Below, in pieces: positions 44,770 to 52,071 of a DNA stretch of 64,000 nt; the first letter of the stretch is position 1; every line of letters begins with the position of its first letter. The notes beneath the pieces are model-generated. The model did no database searches and had not been told where the DNA came from. It saw only the letters and a list, made by a program, of their open reading frames with translations. Both the position numbers and the translations under genes were made by a program. The stretch comes from Micromonospora parathelypteridis (GTDB lineage Bacteria; Actinomycetota; Actinomycetes; Mycobacteriales; Micromonosporaceae). The DNA is taken from assembly GCF_014201145.1 (NCBI RefSeq), contig NZ_JACHDP010000001.1, positions 2,542,001-2,606,000 on the forward strand, given 5' to 3'.

Positions 44770-45570
44770 CTACGACCAGAGGGCCAGTCGACCATCGTCG
44801 GTGAGCCCGACAAAACATCCTATGGAGATCCGCCGGCCATCCGTCGCGGGACGCACCGTGTGATAGTGCCGCGGGTCGAACAGAAAGCCCTCCCCGAGCG
44901 TGGGTCGCAGTGTCAACGACTGCGCGTCGGCGGCTACCGACTCGTGGAAGCCGTACCCGCCGGGAATCCGCAGGTCCTCGTCGTTCGGCTGCCAGCGCCG
45001 CCGCCACAGCACGGTCTCCCCACCGGCCGGCGGCACCCGGATGTAGATGTTGAACGCCAACTGCGCCACCACGTCACTGTCGAGCAGCCGGCCGGCGTAC
45101 TCCCGGACCGCGTCGTCGAAATGCACCTGGAGCCCCGCGTTGATCTCCCGGACGATGCCGACGTGCATGTCCCGACGCTGCCGCCGCCCGGCTGCGACGT
45201 CCGGCCACGCGGCCCGGAACGCGGCCAGACACAGCTCCCGTGGCGCGTCCGCCAAGCCCAGCGTGGACCAGCTCTTCTCCGCCGCGCGGGCCGCGTCCCA
45301 GTAGTCCTCGCGCAGGTCACCGGCGTCCCGGTGGTCGTTGATGGCCGGGCCGAACTTGGCGACGACGGGAAAGACCCGGCTCTCGTCGTACCGGTCCATC
45401 GGGGCGTTGGCGAGAGCCGCGGTGATCGCGTGGCAGCGGGCCGCGGCCAGCAGCCCCGGCACCCGGACGGCGGCCAGCCGCCCCGCGATGAGCCCGGCGA
45501 CATCCGCGCGAGTGATCGAATCGGATTCGACGGCGACGAACAATGGATCGGTCCTGCTCGAATGCTGCAC
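44770..45570 (-). CDS. 2-oxoglutarate/Fe(II)-dependent oxygenase
   Basis: 266 aa. The jelly-roll core is visible: LQVHFDDAVREY (HxD iron ligands), AFNIYIRVPPAGGETVLW (GGxT strand), a loop with YGFHESVAAD, and FLFDPRHYHTVRPATDGRRISIGCFVG in part (distal His and the Arg that holds 2-oxoglutarate). HxD rather than HxG argues for hydroxylation and against halogenation. The N-terminal 90 residues are helical and family-specific. GTG 45570 is fixed by GGGAGG 6 nt upstream; the frame is open further but without a ribosome site. It heads a two-gene operon with the dehydratase and faces a 61-aa gene across 285 bp. Confidence 0.82.
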   Translation of the reverse strand: MQHSSRTDPLFVAVESDSITRADVAGLIAGRLAAVRVPGLLAAARCHAITAALANAPMDRYDESRVFPVVAKFGPAINDHRDAGDLREDYWDAARAAEKSWSTLGLADAPRELCLAAFRAAWPDVAAGRRQRRDMHVGIVREINAGLQVHFDDAVREYAGRLLDSDVVAQLAFNIYIRVPPAGGETVLWRRRWQPNDEDLRIPGGYGFHESVAADAQSLTLRPTLGEGFLFDPRHYHTVRPATDGRRISIGCFVGLTDDGRLALWS

Positions 45571-45855
45571 GGCGGTCCTCCCGTAACGAAGATCCCTCAC
45601 CGGACATGTCGCGCCCCCCGATCCGCGCACCGTGCAATGTACAAACCTCCGGCAATGCCGATCATTGACCGCGACACATGCGCTGTAGGGTTTCCGCAGT
45701 TCCGGGCAGGGTGGCGCGGGCATCGCTACCATCGGCCCAACCGGGTTTCGCGATACCGAGCCGTACGGCGAAAGCTTTCCACCGATCGGGGAATGGTGAC
45801 GAATCCCGGCATGACAGATGATGCGACTAGCTCGAACGCTGACGAGGAGTTCGAT
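45571..45855. promoter_or_regulatory. divergent promoter region
   Basis: 285 bp between the oxygenase operon and the 61-aa gene. It is somewhat AT-richer than its surroundings around 45640-45690. It contains CAATGTACA and several CG-flanked A/T steps but no clear operator. Confidence 0.3.
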
Positions 45856-46041
45856 ATGGCTGGGGCCGGCCCGACGGATCTTGACATGCAGGTCGACCGC
45901 CTGGAAATGGCGCGTCGAATCGCCCGGGAAATGATCGAGTCCGACCGTCAGGCACTGGAGCTGGCCGTCCGGCAACGGCCACAGTGCTGGTCCCGGCACC
46001 CAGCCGGCCACGGCGCCCGCCCGGACGCCCTCGCGGGCTGA
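45856..46041 (+). CDS. 61-aa small acidic/amphipathic protein, unknown
   Basis: Not recognised. ATG 45856 is preceded by GAGGAG (45844-45849) with ideal 6-nt spacing, which is the main reason for calling it. The protein has an acidic start (GAGPTDLDMQVDRLE), a strong amphipathic helix (MARRIAREMIESDRQALELA) and a short basic, Pro/His/Gly-rich tail with a single Cys-Trp (QCWSRHPAG). It is divergent from the 2OG oxygenase/dehydratase operon and 118 nt upstream of the sigma factor gene. It could be a small regulator, a leader-core peptide, or part of the sigma operon. Confidence 0.55.
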   Translation: MAGAGPTDLDMQVDRLEMARRIAREMIESDRQALELAVRQRPQCWSRHPAGHGARPDALAG

Positions 46042-46159
46042 CCCAGCAAGCAGCGCTCGGCACACGCACGTACGGTTCCCACTCAACCCCCGGCACCACC
46101 GGTCGCGTCTCACTCTGCATCCGCACGCGAACGCGAGGCGGACGCGACCTGGAGGTGGC

Positions 46160-46690
46160 GTGAGCCGGCACGAGGACGACGAACAGTTCCGGCTGTTCGT
46201 ACAACGACAGTGGGGGCCGTTACTCCGAACGGCCTACCTGCTGACCGGCGACCGAGGGGCTGCCGAGGACCTGACGCAGTCGGCGTTGGAGAAGACCCAT
46301 CGGCGCTGGGGGCGGGTGCTGCGCAGGGACGCGCCCGAGGTCTACGTACGCCGGGCGATGGTCAACACGGCGATCTCCTGGCGGCGTCGACGGCGACCGC
46401 TGGAGGTGCCGCTGCTGACCTCCGACAGCGCGCCGACAACTGACGCGTACGCGCAGGTGGAGGAGCGGCAACTGCTCCTCACCCTACTGCGGCGGTTGCC
46501 GCCCAGGACCCAGGCGGTCCTGGTGCTGCGCTACTTCGAGGACCTCAGCGAGGCGGACACCGCCAAGGTTCTCGACTGCTCCATCGGCTCGGTGAAGAGC
46601 CAGGCGTCGCGCGGACTGGCCCGGCTGCGGAACGAGTTGGCCCCACCCGCCCCGCAGTCCCCGGTGCGGCTCGAGGAGGAACTCGCATGA
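46160..46690 (+). CDS. SigE-family ECF RNA polymerase sigma factor
   Basis: 176 aa. Region 2 (FRLFVQRQWGPLLRTAYLLTGDRGAAEDLTQSALEKTHRRW in part) and region 4 (LLRRLPPRTQAVLVLRYFEDLSEADTAKVLDCSIGSVKSQASRGLARLR in part) match the actinobacterial SigE subgroup (the TIGR02983 type, not mycobacterial SigE). GTG 46160 has GGAGG at 46151-46155. The stop overlaps the next gene by 4 nt, the normal arrangement for an ECF factor and its membrane partner. It is likely autoregulated. Confidence 0.93.
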   Translation: MSRHEDDEQFRLFVQRQWGPLLRTAYLLTGDRGAAEDLTQSALEKTHRRWGRVLRRDAPEVYVRRAMVNTAISWRRRRRPLEVPLLTSDSAPTTDAYAQVEERQLLLTLLRRLPPRTQAVLVLRYFEDLSEADTAKVLDCSIGSVKSQASRGLARLRNELAPPAPQSPVRLEEELA

Positions 46691-48111
46691 CCGAGAGCTT
46701 CGCGAATTCAACGCTGAGCCCTGCGCTACGGCAGGCCACGCACGCCGTCGACGTACCTGAGGACCCGTGGCCGGGGTTCGCCCGGCGCGAGCGACGGCAC
46801 CGGCGGACCCGGCTCATCCGGGCGGCGGCAGCCGCCGCGGTCGGGGTCGCGCTCGTCGGGGTCCAGACCAATGTGGTGCCCCTGCCCGGGTGGGCGCCGG
46901 GCATCGCGGTCGCCGCCGCCCCGGCAGCGCTGCTCGACGCGCCACCTCGGGGCTCGTTGGCCGGCGATCGGGCCTGGCTGGAGACGCTGCGGGCGCGGAT
47001 CAGCACCGACATCCCGTTGGGTGGCGGGAGCCGGGACGGAATCTGGAAGGTTGGCGATCGCGACCGGATTCGTCTGCTCTACGGCAGTGACCAGCCGGGC
47101 CACCGGGTCGCGCTGGTCGCGGTGCCACTGCGGTTCGGCCTGCTGACCAAGGAGGCGCTGGTCTGGTACGTGGGTCCGGCCGGGACCGACGCCCAACAGA
47201 TGCGCTACGCCGGCCACAGCGAGGACGTCAACGAACCGGTGATGACGCTGATGCAGGCCGAGCCCGGCCGGAGCGGGTTCGCGGTCGTCGTCGGGCCCGT
47301 CGATTCGACCGTGACGATCAGTGGCGAGCCGCGATACACCCCAGCGGGAACGCTGGAGTACGAGGACCTCGCCAGGGCGGACGGCCGCGGGGTTGGGTTT
47401 GCCGCCCTGCCCGCTGTGCCGCTTCCGGGCGAACCCGTCGTCCGGGTCAGCCGTGGCGACCACGTGCTCTACCAGGGCGGCCTGGGCGGCGGCCCGTACG
47501 CCGGTGTCGACCCGACCGGGCAGGAGATGGACGCCCTGCTCACCGCCGCCCGACGAGGTGCCCGAGGCACGCCGATGGACGATGCCAACCTGCGCAACTA
47601 CATCGAACTGGCGCTCGTCGACAGTCGCCTCCCGGCGGCCGGGACGACGGTACGGGTGCGGTGGTCCAGCAGCGAGCACGGCCAGGCCGCCGCGCTGCTC
47701 ACCGTGCAGCCCGTCGGCGGCGGCGTGATCGCGTACGCCAGGCATGGCGACGAACGAACCGGCTGGTGGACGGACCTGCGGCTGCTGCTGCCGGCCGAGG
47801 GTGCCGACCAGCGACCAGTTGGCTGGCGGATCCGGGAAGACATCGGCACCGGCACGCCGACGGACCAGGTACGGGTGATCGCTCCGCCGGACGCGGCTCG
47901 GGTCACCGTCACGGCCGGCGGCGCTCCTCCGGCCCCGGTCACCCTCGACGTGTCGAACGCCGGCACCACGCGGATTCCGCCGGACCAGTCAGCCACCTTC
48001 ACTGCGTACGCCGCGGACGGTCGCGTCCTCGGAACCACTCCGTTGCCACCGGTCGAGGCTGATATGTCGGGCCTGCCGGGCGACAGCCCGGCCACCCGGG
48101 TCACCCCCTGA
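46687..48111 (+). CDS. one-span membrane protein coupled to the ECF sigma factor (possible anti-sigma)
   Basis: 474 aa, family not recognised. The N-terminal 40 residues are cytoplasmic, with an acidic and Trp-bearing DVPEDPWPGFARRERRHRR. A single Ala/Val-rich span (about 40-58) is followed by some 400 extracellular residues with a beta-rich pattern (HRVALVAVPLRFGLLTKEALVWYVGPAG in part). No zinc-binding HxxxCxxC anti-sigma motif is present in the short N-terminus. Translational coupling to the sigma gene (ATGA overlap) suggests that it modulates the sigma factor; this is inference. Confidence 0.75.
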   Translation: MTESFANSTLSPALRQATHAVDVPEDPWPGFARRERRHRRTRLIRAAAAAAVGVALVGVQTNVVPLPGWAPGIAVAAAPAALLDAPPRGSLAGDRAWLETLRARISTDIPLGGGSRDGIWKVGDRDRIRLLYGSDQPGHRVALVAVPLRFGLLTKEALVWYVGPAGTDAQQMRYAGHSEDVNEPVMTLMQAEPGRSGFAVVVGPVDSTVTISGEPRYTPAGTLEYEDLARADGRGVGFAALPAVPLPGEPVVRVSRGDHVLYQGGLGGGPYAGVDPTGQEMDALLTAARRGARGTPMDDANLRNYIELALVDSRLPAAGTTVRVRWSSSEHGQAAALLTVQPVGGGVIAYARHGDERTGWWTDLRLLLPAEGADQRPVGWRIREDIGTGTPTDQVRVIAPPDAARVTVTAGGAPPAPVTLDVSNAGTTRIPPDQSATFTAYAADGRVLGTTPLPPVEADMSGLPGDSPATRVTP

Positions 48112-48147
48112 CGAGAACCGAAAGCGAGGCCGAACAGCGGGCCGCTT

Positions 48148-48221
48148 GATCGACACCATTTCGCCGACGTTGCGGTATCCAGCCGCCCGGATACCGCAAC
48201 GTCGGCGAAATGGAGTGGATC
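48148..48221. repeat. 74-nt GATC-bounded foldback element, intact copy
   Basis: Begins and ends with GATC. Inner arms 48156-48180 and 48189-48213 are a perfect 25-bp inverted repeat (CCATTTCGCCGACGTTGCGG and on) with an 8-nt loop. By hand alignment 59 of 74 positions match the element at 51946-52019, so these are two copies of one family. It lies between convergent genes and may also terminate transcription. Confidence 0.8.
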
Positions 48222-48251
48222 GAGCGCGCTGCGGTCGGCAGAGCGCCGGCG

Positions 48252-48506
48252 CTACTTCCAGCGGAAGTGCACGAAGAGCCGGCCGAAGTTCTTGGAGTCC
48301 TTCTCCACGCGGTGGTAGAGCTGCTTGACGTCCTTCTGGTCGAGGAACCGCAGCACCCGCTTCTTGAGCTGGCCGGACCCCTTGCCAGGGATGATCTCGA
48401 CGAGGGTGGCCTTCTTCGCCACCGCCTCGTCCATGATCCCGCGCAACGCGCGGTCGATGTCCTGCCCCTTGTTGAAGATCTCGTGCAGGTCCAGCTTGAG
48501 CTTCAT
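48252..48506 (-). CDS. Smr/MutS2 C-terminal-domain small protein
   Basis: 84 aa consisting of a single Smr domain. KLDLHEIFNKGQD provides the LDLH motif at the start, and VEIIPGKGSGQLKKRVLRFL the HGKGxGxLK-type loop (here PGKGSG, the His replaced by Pro). Smr domains nick branched DNA or act on RNA as endonucleases. The His-to-Pro change may lower activity or make it a binding protein. ATG 48506. It is convergent with the membrane protein gene, separated by the 74-nt foldback element. Confidence 0.87.
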   Translation of the reverse strand: MKLKLDLHEIFNKGQDIDRALRGIMDEAVAKKATLVEIIPGKGSGQLKKRVLRFLDQKDVKQLYHRVEKDSKNFGRLFVHFRWK

Positions 48507-48582
48507 GCCGCAGCCCCCGGCCGGTCAGGTCCCATGTCCGCCATCCTAGGCACGCCCGGCGGCCCACCCGCCGGACGACGGA

Positions 48583-48606
48583 GGGGCGGCCCCGAAGGAC
48601 CGCCCC
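48583..48606. terminator. short GC hairpin downstream of TPR gene
   Basis: Seven-bp stem GGGGCGG / CCGCCCC with a 10-nt loop, 20 nt beyond the TPR gene stop (leftward). Confidence 0.5.
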
Positions 48607-48626
48607 GCCACGTCACCGGTGCACGC

Positions 48627-48995
48627 TCAGCGCGTGCCGCCCACGCGGGTTTCCACCCGCTCCAGCGCCGTCCGGTAGTCGTCGTTGGTCGCGTACATCG
48701 CTGCGGCGATCCGCAGGTGCCGCAACGCGTCGGTGTGCCGGTTCAGCCGCTCCAGCGTCCGACCGAGCACGTGGTGGGCGTAGTGGTCGCTCGGGTCCCG
48801 ATCGACCAGCTCCCGCAGATGCTCCTCAGCCCGGTTGAGCTGGGCCGACTGGAAGTACGCCCGGGCCAGCAACTGCCGGACCGCGGCGTTGCCGGGTTCG
48901 GCGGCGACAATCGGCTCCAGCAGTCGGGCCGCTCCGCTGGGATCACCGGTTTCGAAGAACATGGTCGCCCGCCGGTAGTCCGCCAGAAGATCCAT
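48627..48995 (-). CDS. small tetratricopeptide repeat protein
   Basis: 122 aa made of about three TPR units: ADYRRATMFFETGDPSGAARLLEPIVAAEP, AAVRQLLARAYFQSAQLNRAEEHLRELVDRDP and DHYAHHVLGRTLERLNRHTDALRHLRIAAAM (each in part) show the W/L-G-Y/A-F-A-P spacing. It is a soluble scaffold protein of unknown partner. ATG 48995. It stands between the Smr gene and the ROK kinase gene, all leftward, but a hairpin separates it from the Smr gene. Confidence 0.85.
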   Translation of the reverse strand: MDLLADYRRATMFFETGDPSGAARLLEPIVAAEPGNAAVRQLLARAYFQSAQLNRAEEHLRELVDRDPSDHYAHHVLGRTLERLNRHTDALRHLRIAAAMYATNDDYRTALERVETRVGGTR

Positions 48996-49097
48996 CTGCC
49001 CACCTCCTCGGGTCGCACCGTCACCTGTTCCGACGCTGGCACAACGCTGGGCGTTTGGCGACTGTTCCCGGGAGCCGGGAGCCCGGGCCGAATCGGG

Positions 49098-49868
49098 TCA
49101 GGTACGGGCGTCCCGGCGTCCGGCGGCGAGCTCCCAGGCGCGGACACCGCCGACGATCCCGGCGGTGTTCGGCACCACCACCACGTCGTCGCCCATCCGG
49201 GCCAGCTGCTCGGGCCGGATCAGCCGGGAGTTGCCCCCGCCCAGATAGAGCCGGTCCCAGCGGAACACCGGGCGAAGCCCGTCCACCACCTGCCGGATCC
49301 GGCGGGACCAGAAGGCGTCGCCGAGCCGCCGGCGTTCCGGCTCACCCACGTACGTGTCGTAGGTGGTGCCCCACCGCACCGGCGCGTGGGACAGCTCCAG
49401 GTGCGGTGCGAGCACCCCGCCGTCGAAGAGCGCGCTGCCCAGCCCCGTTCCCAGGGTCAGCACCAGCTCGCAGCCCGTGCCGGCGACCACCCCGGCGCCG
49501 TGCACCTCGGCGTCGTTGAGCACCAGCGCCGGCACCCCGAACGCGTCGGCCAGCGCGCCCCGCGCGTCCCAGCCGGACCACTCGGTGAGCAGGTCCGGGT
49601 CGACCCGGGTGCGTGGGCCGTTGCGGGTCACGTAATGCGGTGTGGTCACCACCACACCGTGCCGGATCATCCCGGGTACGCCGACCGTCAGCCGGTCCGC
49701 CGCCGGCAGGCGCCCACCCAGATCCAGCAGGGTCCGGACGAACAGCGCAGGCGGCAACGGGTACGGGGTCGGCACCCGCAACGGCCGGGCCCGCATCGTC
49801 CCCGCCTCGTCGAGCACGGAAGCCTTGATGCCTCCGCCGCCACAGTCGATCGCCAGTGTGGTCACCAC
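49098..49868 (-). CDS. ROK-family sugar kinase, polyphosphate-glucokinase-like
   Basis: 256 aa. The N-terminal phosphate loop is LAIDCGGGGIKASVLD (DxGGxxIK). The middle has LTVGVPGMI and VLNDAEVHGAG (catalytic Asp region), then LTLGTGLGSALFDGGVLAPHLELSHAPV (in part), close to the TLGTGIGSALF segment of polyphosphate/ATP glucokinases. The C-terminus has LYLGGGNSRLI. It lacks the CxCGxxGC zinc motif of classical ROK repressors and kinases, as do PPGKs. Probably a glucose kinase using polyphosphate or ATP. Two adjacent GTG codons (49868, 49865) are equivalent starts. Divergent from the ABC-F gene. Confidence 0.83.
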   Translation of the reverse strand: MVTTLAIDCGGGGIKASVLDEAGTMRARPLRVPTPYPLPPALFVRTLLDLGGRLPAADRLTVGVPGMIRHGVVVTTPHYVTRNGPRTRVDPDLLTEWSGWDARGALADAFGVPALVLNDAEVHGAGVVAGTGCELVLTLGTGLGSALFDGGVLAPHLELSHAPVRWGTTYDTYVGEPERRRLGDAFWSRRIRQVVDGLRPVFRWDRLYLGGGNSRLIRPEQLARMGDDVVVVPNTAGIVGGVRAWELAAGRRDART

Positions 49869-49929
49869 GCCATGAGTCTGCCCGCTGCCGTCGGGTCGTA
49901 TGCCAGCAGCCGGATAGGCTGCCGTCCTG

Positions 49930-51567
49930 ATGAGCGCCACGATGATCGTCAAGGACCTGGCCGCCGGGCACGGCGACCGCCCGCTCTTCGCCGGACTGGA
50001 CCTGGTGGTCGCCCCCGGTGACGTGGTCGGCCTGGTCGGGCCGAACGGGGCCGGCAAGTCGACGCTGCTGCGTACCCTCGCCGGGTTGTTGCCGGTCGAG
50101 GCCGGCACCGTGCGGCTCAGCCCGCCCACCGCGAGCGTCGGGCACCTGCCGCAGGAGCCGGAACGGCGACCGGGCGAGACGGTACGGGACTTCCTGGCCC
50201 GGCGGACCGGGGTGACCGCCGCGCAGGCGGCGCTGGACGCGGCGACCGAGGCGCTGACCGCCGGGGCGCCCGGCGCCGACGACGCGTACGGCGACGCGCT
50301 GGAGCGCTGGCTCGCCCTCGGCGGCGCGGACCTGGACGAACGCGCCGAGCAGGTGAGCGCCGACCTGGGGCTCGCAGTCGACCTGGACCACCCGACCACC
50401 GGGTTGTCCGGCGGCCAGGCGGCCCGCGCCGGGCTGGCCTCGCTGCTGCTCAGCCGCTACGACGTGTTCCTGCTCGACGAGCCGACCAACGACCTGGACC
50501 TGGCGGGGTTGGAACGGCTGGAGGAGTTCGTCACCGGGCTGCGGGCCGGCACGGTGCTGGTCAGCCACGACCGGGAGTTCCTCACCCGCACGGTGACCCG
50601 AATCCTGGAGTTGGACCTGCCGCAGCAGCAGGTGCACCACTACGGCGGTGGTTACGCGGCCTACCTGGAAGAGCGGGAGGTGGCCCGCCGGCACGCCCGC
50701 GCCGACTTCGAGGAGTACGCCGACACCAAGGCCGGCCTGGAGGCGCGGGCCCGCACCCAGCGTGGGTGGATGGAGAAGGGCGTGAAGAACGCCCGGCGCA
50801 AGGCCACCGACAACGACAAGATCGGCCGCAAGTTCCGGAGCGAGGCGAGCGAGAAACAGGCCGCCAAGGCCAAGCAGACCGAACGGCTGATCGAACGGCT
50901 CGACGTGGTCGAGGAGCCCCGCAAGGAGTGGGAGCTGCGGATGGAGATCGCCGCCGCCCCCCGCGCCGGCGCCGTCGTGGCCACGCTGCGAGGTGCGGTG
51001 GTACGTCGCGGCGGGTTCACCCTCGGCCCGATCGACCTCCAGATCGACTGGGCGGACCGCGTCGCGGTGACCGGGGCGAACGGCTCGGGCAAATCCACCC
51101 TGCTGGCCGCGCTGCTCGGGCGGCTGCCGCTGGACGCCGGCACCGCCTCGCTCGGCCCCGGGGTGGTGGTGGGCGAGGTGGACCAGGCACGAGGGCTGTT
51201 CCTCGGCGACGCGCCGCTGATCGACGCGTTCCAGGCGGCCGTACCCCACATGTCGCCGGCGGACGCGCGGACCCTGCTGGCCAAGTTCGGGCTGCGAGCG
51301 GCGCACGTGCCGCGACCGGCGGCCACCCTCTCCCCCGGTGAGCGAACCCGGGCGGCGTTGGCGCTGCTGCAGGGGCGTGGGGTCAATCTGCTGGTGCTCG
51401 ACGAGCCCACCAACCACCTGGACCTGGCCGCCATCGAGCAGCTCGAATCGGCGCTGGCCAGCTACCCCGGAACGCTGCTGCTGGTCACCCACGACCGGCG
51501 AATGCTGGCCGCCATCGAGACGAACCGCCGACTCCGGGTCGACGCCGGGCGGATCGCCGAAGATTGA
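49930..51567 (+). CDS. ABC-F family ATPase (translation factor / ribosome protection type)
   Basis: 545 aa with two ABC domains and no membrane span. First: GPNGAGKSTLLRTLAG, LSGGQAARAGLASLLL, LLDEPTNDLDLAGL. Second: GANGSGKSTLLAALLG, LSPGERTRAALALL, LDEPTNHLDLAAI. The linker between them (about 255-330, rich in Lys/Arg/Glu with MEKGVKNARRKATDNDKIGR) is the P-site tRNA interaction motif of ABC-F proteins. It may be a housekeeping EttA/Uup-like factor or a macrolide/lincosamide/pleuromutilin protection protein; the length and LSPGE second signature fit actinobacterial ARE-type members. ATG 49930. Confidence 0.9.
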   Translation: MSATMIVKDLAAGHGDRPLFAGLDLVVAPGDVVGLVGPNGAGKSTLLRTLAGLLPVEAGTVRLSPPTASVGHLPQEPERRPGETVRDFLARRTGVTAAQAALDAATEALTAGAPGADDAYGDALERWLALGGADLDERAEQVSADLGLAVDLDHPTTGLSGGQAARAGLASLLLSRYDVFLLDEPTNDLDLAGLERLEEFVTGLRAGTVLVSHDREFLTRTVTRILELDLPQQQVHHYGGGYAAYLEEREVARRHARADFEEYADTKAGLEARARTQRGWMEKGVKNARRKATDNDKIGRKFRSEASEKQAAKAKQTERLIERLDVVEEPRKEWELRMEIAAAPRAGAVVATLRGAVVRRGGFTLGPIDLQIDWADRVAVTGANGSGKSTLLAALLGRLPLDAGTASLGPGVVVGEVDQARGLFLGDAPLIDAFQAAVPHMSPADARTLLAKFGLRAAHVPRPAATLSPGERTRAALALLQGRGVNLLVLDEPTNHLDLAAIEQLESALASYPGTLLLVTHDRRMLAAIETNRRLRVDAGRIAED

Positions 51568-51605
51568 TCCGTGCCAGCGGGCCAGCGCGGGGTGAGAATG
51601 ACGCC

Positions 51606-51914
51606 ATGCTCAAGTGGGAGTACGCCCTGCTGGTCCGCCGCCGCCAAGCTGCGACCAACGACCTCGGCTGGGAGGTCGTCTTCGTCTGGTACGGCCCGGA
51701 CGGCTCGATGGTCGACGTGACGCCGTACGGCGACACCGCGCTGGCCCACCTGAACCGGGCCGGCGACCAGGGCTGGGAGTTGGTCGCGATGAGCGAGGAC
51801 CCGTCCCTGCCCGGCCATCACGAGTTGCACCGCTATCACCTCAAACGGCCCAAGCCCGCCGCCCCGCAACCCCGCCAACGGATACGCGGCGGCCGCCGTA
51901 CCGTCTCGGGCTGA
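51606..51914 (+). CDS. DUF4177-like small protein
   Basis: 102 aa. It shows the pattern of the DUF4177 fold: WEYALLVRR at the start, a central helix ALAHLNRAGDQGWELVAM, and a final strand HELHRYHLKRPK. The C-terminal 20 residues are a basic Pro/Arg tail. Function is unknown. ATG 51606 follows GGGGTGAG; the same frame opens at 51564. It lies 38 nt downstream of the ABC-F gene on the same strand and could be cotranscribed. A 74-nt foldback element follows at 51946. Confidence 0.75.
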   Translation: MLKWEYALLVRRRQAATNDLGWEVVFVWYGPDGSMVDVTPYGDTALAHLNRAGDQGWELVAMSEDPSLPGHHELHRYHLKRPKPAAPQPRQRIRGGRRTVSG

Positions 51915-51945
51915 CTCGGCCGCACCCTGCGCGCGTCAGCAACAT

Positions 51946-52019
51946 GATCGACACGACATCGCCGATGTTGGTGTATCCCGCGCCCCGGATACCCCCAGAT
52001 CGGCGATCTGGAGTGGATC
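51946..52019. repeat. 74-nt GATC-bounded foldback element, diverged copy
   Basis: Same length and ends as the element at 48148, 59 of 74 positions identical by hand alignment. Its arms (GATCGACACGACATCGCCGA... against ...TCGGCGATCTGGAGTGGATC) pair imperfectly, so it looks like a decayed copy. It sits between two genes transcribed in the same direction. Confidence 0.78.
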
Positions 52020-52071
52020 ATGGGGCATACCGGGCGCGAATGCGGGTAACGCGCGGCGGGAGGTGACCCGA

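Noticed and set aside
44770..45570. 2OG oxygenase as a halogenase
   Set aside because: The iron site is HFD (HxD); halogenases have Gly or Ala in place of Asp.
48148..48221. 74-nt element as an ordinary rho-independent terminator only
   Set aside because: It lies between convergent genes and may terminate, but the copy at 51946 and the shared GATC ends show it is a repeat-family member.
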